NCBI GenBank assembly: GCA_041395445.1
Contig: JAWLAO010000006.1
Location: forward strand, 154,325-218,324
DNA length: 64,000 nt
Direction of reading: 5' to 3'
Source of the DNA: Gammaproteobacteria bacterium
GTDB taxonomy: Bacteria; Pseudomonadota; Gammaproteobacteria; Xanthomonadales; Marinicellaceae
Part shown: in pieces, positions 26,051 through 33,682 of the stretch
Position numbering within the stretch: the stretch's first letter is position 1
Layout: the number at the start of each line of letters is the position of its first letter
Made by a program: the position numbers and the translations under genes
Notes under the pieces: generated by a model
Databases searched by the model: none
Told to the model about the DNA's origin: nothing
What the model saw: only the letters and a program-made list of their open reading frames with translations

Positions 26051-28216
26051 CTATCCAATTTCTTTTCTGGAAGCTTTTAGAACCTCCGGAAGTTGCCTTA
26101 ATTTATATAAAATGTTTTTCAAGTTCATTTTGTTTGCGATACTAAGGTGAAACTCCAAACCTGAGTAATTCCCATCTCTGTCAACCTGATCAAACCTTTC
26201 TATGTTACCATGATTCTCAGCAACAATACTCGCTAATTTTGCCAATACACCTTGTTTATTGATGACATCCATTTGAATAGTTGTGCGGAATAAGACTTCT
26301 TGCTCCAAATCCCATTTCATGACAATCATGCGCTCTGGATTTTTCTCCATTTCTTCCAAATTCGGACAGTTCTTTCTATGAACGACAATTCCTTTTATTG
26401 GACTCATGTACCCGACGATTTCATCATCAGGCAGAGGTTCACAACATTGTGGATAGCTTAAAATAGATCCTTCTTTACCGGTAATTGAAAATGCCTCTTT
26501 AGGTAAATATTCTTTAGCTAAACCTCTTTGTTTATATAATGGGAGCATTTTTTTTGCAGCAATTGAAGGCAATAATTCAGCAAATGCAAAAGACTTTAAC
26601 AAGTCATCCATGCTGTCTTTTTTATAATATTTGAGAGCTTTTTGAATGGTTTTGTCATCCAATTTATCAAAGGATAAGCCGTAGGTGTCTAAAGCTCGAT
26701 CGAGCATTTTATGTCCCACTTGCACGGCATCCTGGTCAGTTATTTGTTTGAGTTCATGTCGAATCGCTGTTCTTGCCTTGCTTGTAGTAACAATGTTTAA
26801 CCATTCTGCCTTAGGAGCGCTTGTCTCACTGGTATTGATTTTGACTGTTTGTCCGGTTTGTAATTTTTGTTTTAATGATGCCGGCTTATTATTGATTTCA
26901 GCTGAAGTGGCTGTATTTCCAACAGAGGTGTGAATTGCATAAGCAAAATCCAGCGCTGTAGATTGTAATGGCAATTGTATAATTTTTCCGCGAGGAGTGA
27001 AAACATAGATTTCATCCATGATTAAATCTTTTTTCATGTTCTCATAAAACTCCAGAGAACTTCCGGTTTCTTTTTGTAAATTGAGTAAATCACCCAACCA
27101 GTTTCGTGCCAATGTTAAACGTGATGTGCTGTCCGAGCTTTTATTCTTATACATCCAATGAGCCGCAACGCCTGATTCACAAACTTTATCCATCTCGCCG
27201 GTCCTTATTTGGACTTCAATTGCCAAACCGTAAGGGCCGGTCACTAGTGTATGGATGGACTGGTAGCCATTGGTTTTTGGCACTGCAATATAATCTTTGA
27301 AGCTGTTTTCTCGAGGGGCATAAAGTCCGTGAATAACTCCTAGTGCGATATAACAATCTTGAACAGATTTAACAATCACTCGTACACCAAACACATCATG
27401 AATTTGGTCGAATTCCAGATTTTTTTCCTGTTGTTTTTTGTAGATACTATAAAGTGTTTTTTGCCGTCCTTCGACTTCTGCATTGAGGCTGGAATGTAAT
27501 AAGGACTTGGATATCTTTTTTTGAATTTTTTTGATAGCTTCCTTGCGATTGCCTGACAGCTCTTTAACTTTTAAGGAAAGTTTCTCAGCAATATTTGGTA
27601 GCAAAGCCCAGAATGCCAGCTCTTGAATTTCATTTTGTATTTTTTTTAGTCCCAATCTTTCTGCAATCGGGGCAAAGACTTCCAGAGTTTCTCGGGAAAT
27701 TCTTTTCCGGCTTGATTCACTCATGGCGCTGATGGTGCGCATGTTATGCAATCTGTCCGCAAGTTTGATAATAATAACTCGTAAGTCGTCAGCCATTACA
27801 AATAGCATTTTGACAAAACTTTCGGCTTGTGCTTCTTTCAGGTTTCGAAACTTGAGTTTATCAAGTTTGGTGACCGCTTGAACCAGATAAGCGACGGTTT
27901 TGTTGAATGTTTTTACCAAATCTTCTTCTGTAACTTCAGTATCCTCAATCGTATCGTGCAGAATGGCAGCACAAAGCGTATTGATGTCGAAATTGAGCTC
28001 AGCAAGAATACTGGCAACAGTTAATGGGTGAGTGATATAAGGTTCACCGGATTTCCTGAATTGTTTACGGTGAGCTTCCGCTCCGTAATGGAAGGCTTTT
28101 TTTAGAAGTTTCTGTTCGCTTGATGAAAGATAACTCCGAGTGAGTCCAGCAAGCGAATTATAAGCTGTAACAACAGCCGGGTGATTTAAAATGGTCGTGA
28201 CATCTGATGCTGTCAC
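26051..28216 (-). CDS. spoT: bifunctional (p)ppGpp synthetase/hydrolase SpoT
   Basis: 721 residues. The HD hydrolase domain is intact, with H63 of ITHPL and H87-D88-x2-E91-D92 in LHDTIEDTE. The synthetase domain has RVIVKSVQDCYIALGVIHGLY and NGYQSIHTLV, with AIEVQIRT. TGS (YVFTPRGKIIQLP), helical, zinc-finger-like (SYPQCCEPLPDDEIVGY) and ACT (TTIQMDVINKQGVLAKLASIV) domains follow. It sits between rpoZ and ridA as in other gammaproteobacteria and, unusually, only about 1.7 kb from relA on the same strand. It would set (p)ppGpp levels in response to carbon, iron and fatty-acid starvation. Confidence 0.97.
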   Translation of the reverse strand: MTASDVTTILNHPAVVTAYNSLAGLTRSYLSSSEQKLLKKAFHYGAEAHRKQFRKSGEPYITHPLTVASILAELNFDINTLCAAILHDTIEDTEVTEEDLVKTFNKTVAYLVQAVTKLDKLKFRNLKEAQAESFVKMLFVMADDLRVIIIKLADRLHNMRTISAMSESSRKRISRETLEVFAPIAERLGLKKIQNEIQELAFWALLPNIAEKLSLKVKELSGNRKEAIKKIQKKISKSLLHSSLNAEVEGRQKTLYSIYKKQQEKNLEFDQIHDVFGVRVIVKSVQDCYIALGVIHGLYAPRENSFKDYIAVPKTNGYQSIHTLVTGPYGLAIEVQIRTGEMDKVCESGVAAHWMYKNKSSDSTSRLTLARNWLGDLLNLQKETGSSLEFYENMKKDLIMDEIYVFTPRGKIIQLPLQSTALDFAYAIHTSVGNTATSAEINNKPASLKQKLQTGQTVKINTSETSAPKAEWLNIVTTSKARTAIRHELKQITDQDAVQVGHKMLDRALDTYGLSFDKLDDKTIQKALKYYKKDSMDDLLKSFAFAELLPSIAAKKMLPLYKQRGLAKEYLPKEAFSITGKEGSILSYPQCCEPLPDDEIVGYMSPIKGIVVHRKNCPNLEEMEKNPERMIVMKWDLEQEVLFRTTIQMDVINKQGVLAKLASIVAENHGNIERFDQVDRDGNYSGLEFHLSIANKMNLKNILYKLRQLPEVLKASRKEIG

Positions 28217-28270
28217 GACTTTTTCATTAGATGGTTAAGTGGAACCGATTCTTTCATATATTCTGAATAA

Positions 28271-28546
28271 TTATAGAATTTGCGAATCTTGTTCCTCTGC
28301 TGCAGCATTCCATTCTTCAAGCTCTCTGGCACGTTTTTCTTCGAGCTCCAGCTCCTTGAGCTTTTCTTCAGTCATCAAGCCTTCGGCAATTTCACGCAAA
28401 GCCAAAACAGTTGGTTTGTCATTTTCTTCATCAACTAATGGCGCTTGACCGTTTGCAATCAAACGTGCGCGTTTAGCAGCCAGTTGTACCAATTCAAAAC
28501 GATTATCAACATGCTCTAAACAATCTTCAACTGTAACTCTTGCCAT
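28271..28546 (-). CDS. rpoZ: DNA-directed RNA polymerase omega subunit
   Basis: 91 residues with [23 protein letters not shown] at the start and [13 protein letters not shown] in the middle, both characteristic of omega, which binds beta-prime and forms part of ppGpp site 1. The C-terminal quarter is strongly charged. A good AGGAAA site precedes the ATG. The usual upstream neighbour gmk is missing; hutF stands there instead. Confidence 0.97.
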   Translation of the reverse strand: MARVTVEDCLEHVDNRFELVQLAAKRARLIANGQAPLVDEENDKPTVLALREIAEGLMTEEKLKELELEEKRARELEEWNAAAEEQDSQIL

Positions 28547-28609
28547 TTTTCTATTTCCTGTTTAATAAATGCGACCGCATATTTTAGCAAAAAAAAATAA
28601 AAATAATAA

Positions 28610-29941
28610 CTATCTCAATGATTTGAGTGTTTTTTTGTAGTTTTCTGTGAATTTATCATTCAGTTTTTGGATTTTTTGAGCATTTCTGTATATAGAAGCA
28701 ATAGCATTGCTATCCACAAATACGAGAGTATCTAAACATTGCTCACCGTTTAGATTTGTTAAAAGAGGGTTGCGCGTGTCAATTTCAATCCAATTGGCCT
28801 TATCACCGACATTAAAACCATTACCGCAGAATTGCCCTGAAAGTTTGCCACCACTGACAGCATTATTCCACAAAAAAGTTCCAACATGAGACGTCTTTGA
28901 ATTGCTTGAAACCACCCTTTGTCGGAGTTGTAATCTTTGTGAGTATTCCAACATTTGAAGTTCCTGAAAAGGGTTGATGACAATATGACTGTCAGAACCA
29001 ATGGCCATTTTTCCGTTTTGCCTGAAATATACAGGTAATGGGAAAACACCATCACCCAAATTAGCTTCTGTCATTGGACACAAACCGGCGATAGCTCCGG
29101 ATTTTGCGATGAGATTAATTTCATTGTCGTTTAAATGCGTAGCATGAATTAAACTCCAATTAGAATTGACCTCAAAATTATGAAAAAGATATTCAACCGG
29201 CCTCATGTTTGTGTGTTCAAACAACTGCTCAACTTCAGCAACTTGTTCTGATATGTGTATGTGTATTGGTTGATTATTTCCTAATTCATCAAGAACTATT
29301 TGCATGTTTTCGATGGAAACCGCTCGCAGAGAGTGAAAGCAAATACCCAACTTTTGGTTTTCATAAAGTTGTTTTTCTAGGGCTTGGTATAACTCGATAT
29401 AATCCTTGTTCGAGAGATAGAATCGCTCTTGGGATTTTGTTAATGGTGTACCATCAACATGCGATTGCTGATAGAGAACAGGTAATAATGTGAGTTCGAT
29501 ACCTGCATCATGAGCCGCTTGAATAATTGCAAGTGACATGCTCTTTGTATCTTCAGGATTATTTAATTCACGGTGGATGTAATGAAATTCACAAACTGAT
29601 GAATATCCGCACAACAGCATTTCATGATAAACATATCGTGCAATGTGATAAAGTTGTTCAGAGTTTATTTTGTTAGCATATTCGTACATCAGATTTCGCC
29701 ATGACCAAAAGCTGTCGTTTTCCGATGTTTTGTATTCAGTCAGACCAGCCATTGTTCTTTGAAATACATGTGAGTGGCAATTGGGCATGGCAGGAATCGC
29801 ACAATCTATTATTTCATCATTTGCATTTGGCATAGAATTGACTACTGAACTTGTGACTGTTCCGTTTTCATCCACATCAATTCTGACGTCTTTGCTCCAA
29901 CCGGACGGGAATAAGGCTTCGTGAAAGAAAAAGCTTTTCAT
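28610..29941 (-). CDS. hutF: formimidoylglutamate deiminase
   Basis: 443 residues, an amidohydrolase of the HutF type that converts N-formimidoyl-L-glutamate to N-formyl-L-glutamate in one branch of histidine degradation. Metal ligands H56 and H58 lie in MPNCHSHVFQRTMAGLTEY; further ligands lie in HIHISEQ, IHATHL and GSDSHIVINPF. FWSWRNLMYEYANK is also family-typical. No other hut gene is in the window, so the pathway must be completed elsewhere. The gene is 13 bp after relA and 63 bp before rpoZ, an odd place for a catabolic gene. Guanine deaminase-like members of the superfamily are the main alternative. Confidence 0.88.
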   Translation of the reverse strand: MKSFFFHEALFPSGWSKDVRIDVDENGTVTSSVVNSMPNANDEIIDCAIPAMPNCHSHVFQRTMAGLTEYKTSENDSFWSWRNLMYEYANKINSEQLYHIARYVYHEMLLCGYSSVCEFHYIHRELNNPEDTKSMSLAIIQAAHDAGIELTLLPVLYQQSHVDGTPLTKSQERFYLSNKDYIELYQALEKQLYENQKLGICFHSLRAVSIENMQIVLDELGNNQPIHIHISEQVAEVEQLFEHTNMRPVEYLFHNFEVNSNWSLIHATHLNDNEINLIAKSGAIAGLCPMTEANLGDGVFPLPVYFRQNGKMAIGSDSHIVINPFQELQMLEYSQRLQLRQRVVSSNSKTSHVGTFLWNNAVSGGKLSGQFCGNGFNVGDKANWIEIDTRNPLLTNLNGEQCLDTLVFVDSNAIASIYRNAQKIQKLNDKFTENYKKTLKSLR

Positions 29942-29954
29942 AATAATATTCGAA

Positions 29955-32102
29955 TTAAGCCACTCTTCTAACAGAGATCAGATACTCAATAGTACTGATT
30001 CGGCTGAGAATCTGATTGAGATGTTCAAAGTTATGAACTCTTACGGTTAGCTCAATATTATTGATTCCATGAGTGGGATCGGGTTTTGCCGATAATGCAT
30101 CAATATTGGCTTTCAAACTCGCCAACACTGAAGATAAATCTTTGATAAATGATTTACGATCATGAGCGGTTATTTTGATATTGACCGGAAAGCTGATGTT
30201 GGTGTCTTCTTTCCAGGAAACCGGAATAATTCGCTCAGGTTCTTCAGAAATCATTCGAGTGTAATTTTCACAATCGGCACGATGGACACTAACGCCTCGG
30301 GTACGTGTGATAAAACCTCCTATGACGTCACCCAAAACCGGATTACAACAATTGGCTTTGGTTGCCATAACATTCATTAAACCCTCAATTAAAAAAGGGC
30401 TAGAGTTGTTTTGAGAGGTCTGAACCGGTTTACTGACTTTGAAATATTCAGGTTCTTTTGGTCTGAGTTGTTCTTCTGCAAGTCGCAACAACTGATTGAC
30501 TGAAATATCTCCGGTTGCCACTCTGGCATAGAGTGTATCGACTTCGTGGAGATTGTATTTTTTCAGAAACCGAGATAAATCAACCTCTTCCAGTGCGAAT
30601 TTTTTTAATTCTTTGTCGAGAGTTTCTTTTCCAACAATGACATTTTGGTCGTAGTCATTGGCACGAAACCAGTGTCTCACTTTGGCTTTCGCACGGGCAG
30701 ATTTCAAATATCCGGCTTGTTCACTCAACCAATCTCTGCTTGGTTTGGCAATTTTGGAGGTTAAAATTTCAATGCGATCGCCGGTTTCCAGAGTGGTAGT
30801 CAGAGGAACAATGTTGCCATTGACTTTGGCTCCGCGAGTGCGGTGACCCACTTCGGTATGCACCTGATAGGCAAAATCCACGACGGTTGAACCTGCTGAC
30901 ATGTCTATTACATCTCCGGCAGGGGTAAAAACATAAATTCGTTCTTCTTCGGTTTCGCTTTCAAATTGAGCCAATAAATCATCATTATCAGCATCGTCGG
31001 ATGATAATAATTGTCGCATCCAGTTCACTTTATTATCAAAACTGACATCCTGTTTGGAGCCGTCTTTATAACGCCAATGAGCTGCAACTCCAAGTTCAGC
31101 ATGTTCGTGCATTTGATAAGTCCGAATCTGGACTTCCATGGTTTTTCCACCTTTGCCAATTACAACAGTATGCAGAGATTGATAATTATTTCCTTTAGGC
31201 ATAGCAATGTAGTCGTCAAACTCTTTGGGAATATGTTTCCAAAGTGAATGAACAATTCCTAGCACAGCATAACAGTCGGAAAGGTTGTCAACCAATACTC
31301 TAATAGCTCGAATATCAAACAAGCCATCAAATGTCAGGTTTTTCTTCTGCATTTTTTTATAAATGCTGAAAATATGTTTGGGTCTTCCGGCAATTTCAGC
31401 TTTAACGCCCATCTCATCGAGTTTGGACTCAAGTTGTTGGATAGAGTGACTAATAAACTCTTCTCTGTCACTTCGCCTTTCGGATAATAATTTAGCAATT
31501 TCTTTGTATTCTTCAGGTTTTAAATAACGAAACGCCAAATCTTCAATTTCCCACTTAACCTGCCAAATACCTAAACGGTTGGCTAAAGGAGCGTGAAGAG
31601 TTTGTGAAAGTTGAGCGAGCCTTTTTTGTTCCGCTTCGGGAAAATGGACAGCTGCTCGAAGAATAACAAGTTGGTCAGCTAATAGAATTAAAACCAAGCG
31701 GACATCTTTTATCATGGCAAAGAGTAAACGTCTGAGAGCCTCACCATTATTTCTCAGTGCCTCAGCATCATTCATCCACTCAAATTGAGTGACTTTGGTG
31801 ATTTCGTCGAGAATGAAAAGAACTTTATCAGAAAAAGCGGAACGAATTTCATCGCTTAAATCTTCACCGTTTCTTACCAGATGAAACAACAAAGCCGCTG
31901 TGATGACTTCATCATCAGCCTGGAGATTGTTTAAAACCTCAATAAGAAATCTCAGATGGTTTTTTGAAATGTTGCCATTGAGATTTAAATCTGTTGATTT
32001 CTCTTTAATTAAATCAAACGCATTATTGAGATTTTCCAGTTTTTTTTCAGGAAACTTCAATTTCAGGTTTTGCCACCAGATTTGTACGTCAGTTTGATTC
32101 AT
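29955..32102 (-). CDS. relA: GTP pyrophosphokinase RelA
   Basis: 715 residues from the ATG at 32102. The open frame extends into the RNase P RNA gene, which rules out the upstream start. The pseudo-hydrolase domain lacks the HDxxED motif: the equivalent stretch reads LLFHLVRNGEDLS, as in synthetase-only RelA. The synthetase domain has FDIRAIRVLVDNLSDCYAVLGIVHSLW, NNYQSLHTVV and MEVQIRT. TGS, zinc-finger-like (KANCCNPVLGDVIGGF) and ACT domains follow. RelA makes (p)ppGpp on ribosomes stalled with uncharged tRNA. It lies directly downstream of rnpB. Confidence 0.96.
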   Translation of the reverse strand: MNQTDVQIWWQNLKLKFPEKKLENLNNAFDLIKEKSTDLNLNGNISKNHLRFLIEVLNNLQADDEVITAALLFHLVRNGEDLSDEIRSAFSDKVLFILDEITKVTQFEWMNDAEALRNNGEALRRLLFAMIKDVRLVLILLADQLVILRAAVHFPEAEQKRLAQLSQTLHAPLANRLGIWQVKWEIEDLAFRYLKPEEYKEIAKLLSERRSDREEFISHSIQQLESKLDEMGVKAEIAGRPKHIFSIYKKMQKKNLTFDGLFDIRAIRVLVDNLSDCYAVLGIVHSLWKHIPKEFDDYIAMPKGNNYQSLHTVVIGKGGKTMEVQIRTYQMHEHAELGVAAHWRYKDGSKQDVSFDNKVNWMRQLLSSDDADNDDLLAQFESETEEERIYVFTPAGDVIDMSAGSTVVDFAYQVHTEVGHRTRGAKVNGNIVPLTTTLETGDRIEILTSKIAKPSRDWLSEQAGYLKSARAKAKVRHWFRANDYDQNVIVGKETLDKELKKFALEEVDLSRFLKKYNLHEVDTLYARVATGDISVNQLLRLAEEQLRPKEPEYFKVSKPVQTSQNNSSPFLIEGLMNVMATKANCCNPVLGDVIGGFITRTRGVSVHRADCENYTRMISEEPERIIPVSWKEDTNISFPVNIKITAHDRKSFIKDLSSVLASLKANIDALSAKPDPTHGINNIELTVRVHNFEHLNQILSRISTIEYLISVRRVA

Positions 32103-32149
32103 TGGAAATATTATTTTGAGCTTTATCTGCTCATTGTTTTCAATTGAAA

Positions 32150-32504
32150 GTAGAAGTTGATTGATAAGCCGGGTTCTGTCATATCTTAATGATAGGGTAA
32201 TCATTCATCTGGATCATACATCGCTGCATGTCTCAAGCAACCTACCCGAAAACTGTGCGGATCACACAAATGTTTTCCTATTTGGTCTTGCTCCCAGTGG
32301 GGTTTACCATGCCATGAACCGTTACCGGTCATGCGGTGCGCTCTTACCACACCCTTTCACCCTTACCAGTCTAAACTGGCGGTCTGCTCTCTGTTGCACT
32401 GGCCGTAGGCTCACGCCTCCCAGACGTTATCTGGCACTGCATCCTGTGGAGCCCGGACTTTCCTCGATATTGAAATCAATACCGCGATTACCTTAATCAA
32501 CTTC
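32150..32504 (-). ncRNA. rnpB: RNase P RNA (class A)
   Basis: On the minus strand the sequence begins GAAGTTGATT and ends with its exact complement AATCAACTTC (32153-32162), forming the P1 helix. Between them are the universal RNase P segments: GAGGAAAGTCCGGGCTCC, GGGTGAAAGGGTG with GGTAAGAGCGCACCGC, ATGGTAAACCCCACTGGGAG with CAAGACCAAATAGG, the GGGTAGGTTGCTTGAG block, and ACAGAACCCGGCTTATC near the 3' end. The length of about 350 bases is normal. The RNA removes 5' leaders from pre-tRNAs with RnpA protein. The 3' end is placed by homology and could differ by a few bases. Confidence 0.97.
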
Positions 32505-32510
32505 TAGGGG

Positions 32511-32540
32511 TGATTATGGTTGATATAAAATAAAAAACAA
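32511..32540 (-). promoter_or_regulatory. candidate sigma-70 promoter of rnpB
   Basis: Read on the minus strand, TTGTTT (32535-32540) and TAATCA (32511-32516) are separated by 18 bases and end 6 bases before the first base of the RNA. Weak match, but the distance to the mature 5' end is right. Confidence 0.4.
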
Positions 32541-32792
32541 GGGCTGTAATTAAAAAATATGAATTAAACTTGTGATTCTAAATTTCAATTGTCTATTCAT
32601 GGATTTTAGTAAGTTTTAAGAAACTTCAATAGTATAAAATAAACATTGTAAAGTTTAAGAAATAGCCTTAGTTTTAGATATTTCAAAAATGTGACAGCTG
32701 TCACGGTATTTAGGAGTATGAAACTTATAATGAACTCAATTGTTTAGAAATTGATGTCCCCATTCCCTATCCAATTTCATCAGTTTCAAACA

Positions 32793-32822
32793 AAAAAGGC
32801 TGCGCGCACACGCAGCCTTTTT
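32793..32822 (-). terminator. rho-independent terminator of the DUF4412-like gene
   Basis: A 12-bp stem (AAAAAGGCTGCG with CGCAGCCTTTTT) and a 6-base loop. On the minus strand it ends in a T run about 20 bases after the stop codon of the gene at 32844. Confidence 0.88.
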
Positions 32823-32843
32823 CTTTTCTGAGAATTAAATTTT

Positions 32844-33584
32844 TTAAAATGGCATTTCGACCTTTTTATAGCCTTGAGGGATGCTGAAATTTTCAGGAGA
32901 TATACTGTCATGATTGACATCACTCAAGACGCCTGATTCGGAGCTTTGGTTGTAACGAACCGGAATAAAATCTCCCAAACCAGAAAAATCCATGCTGTTA
33001 TCTTCACCAAATTGCTCTGCCATCGCTTCAATTGTTTTTTGAAAAGATGATATTACTGCATATTCACTACTGCTCATCCCAACTTCAGAATAATCAGCAA
33101 CACAGAAATCAGATTTACCACCGGCACCTTTTTTGACAACAACTTCACAATCGAAACCATTGACCGAGTCACTTTCTCCGGTCAGGCTATATTCTGCTTT
33201 CGGTTTTTTCTTCGGCATTTGAGCTTTTAAAGCTTGCTCCATCATGCCTCGCATCATTGCTCTTTGAGACTCAGGAATTTGAGCCATTTGTTTCTCCAGC
33301 ATTTTATCCATCATTGCACTCATGTCACCGAGCGACTCTAGCTGTTCTTTATCCAATACAAAGTATTGTTGGTTATCTTTCATAATCATTGTGAAAGTGG
33401 TGTTGTTAGAATTGTAAACCATGTAGGAATCAGCTTCTCTGCCGAAAGAGTCAGCACGCATCATGCCATTGGCGAACTGCATTCTCATTGTTACATCACC
33501 ATCAGTTGTAGAATATGTTAATGTTGTATCAGCAAAAGCAGAAGATGCAGTTGCTGTTAATAAACATACTTTAAGAAATTTCAT
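32844..33584 (-). CDS. secreted DUF4412-like protein
   Basis: 246 residues with a signal peptide ending ASSAFA. The mature protein is methionine-rich in the middle (MSAMMDKMLEKQMAQIPES, then RAMMRGMMEQALKAQMPKKK). The outline TLTYSTTDGDVTMRMQFANGMMR, SYMVYNSNNTTFTMI and GFDCEVVVKK resembles DUF4412-type periplasmic proteins of unknown function. Methionine-rich helices could bind copper or be oxidised by chlorine stress, but this is speculation. It has its own terminator and is divergent from mrcB. Confidence 0.72.
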   Translation of the reverse strand: MKFLKVCLLTATASSAFADTTLTYSTTDGDVTMRMQFANGMMRADSFGREADSYMVYNSNNTTFTMIMKDNQQYFVLDKEQLESLGDMSAMMDKMLEKQMAQIPESQRAMMRGMMEQALKAQMPKKKPKAEYSLTGESDSVNGFDCEVVVKKGAGGKSDFCVADYSEVGMSSSEYAVISSFQKTIEAMAEQFGEDNSMDFSGLGDFIPVRYNQSSESGVLSDVNHDSISPENFSIPQGYKKVEMPF

Positions 33585-33682
33585 TTGTGTTCTCCGGATA
33601 TAAAAGTAAATTTTAATCTAAGTCAGATATCATGTTAGTATATCCGACCGTTTGTGATAAATACGTTCATTTTCATATTTAA

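Larger units (their letters stand above)
32505..32843. other. intergenic region upstream of rnpB with an orphan palindrome
   Basis: No gene was seen in this 340-bp stretch. It holds the rnpB promoter region, a perfect 14-bp palindrome GTGACAGCTGTCAC at 32691-32704 about 190 bp upstream of rnpB, and the terminator of the minus-strand gene to its right. The rest is AT-rich and unremarkable. Confidence 0.6.

Noticed and set aside
28239..28448. Serine-rich plus-strand open frame opposite rpoZ
   Set aside because: It is the antisense shadow of the charged omega C-terminus.
32103..32204. N-terminal extension of relA
   Set aside because: It would run into the RNase P RNA; the family N-terminus fits the ATG at 32102.
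32161..32496. Plus-strand open frame of 111 codons
   Set aside because: It lies entirely on the complement of the RNase P RNA gene and has no protein similarity.
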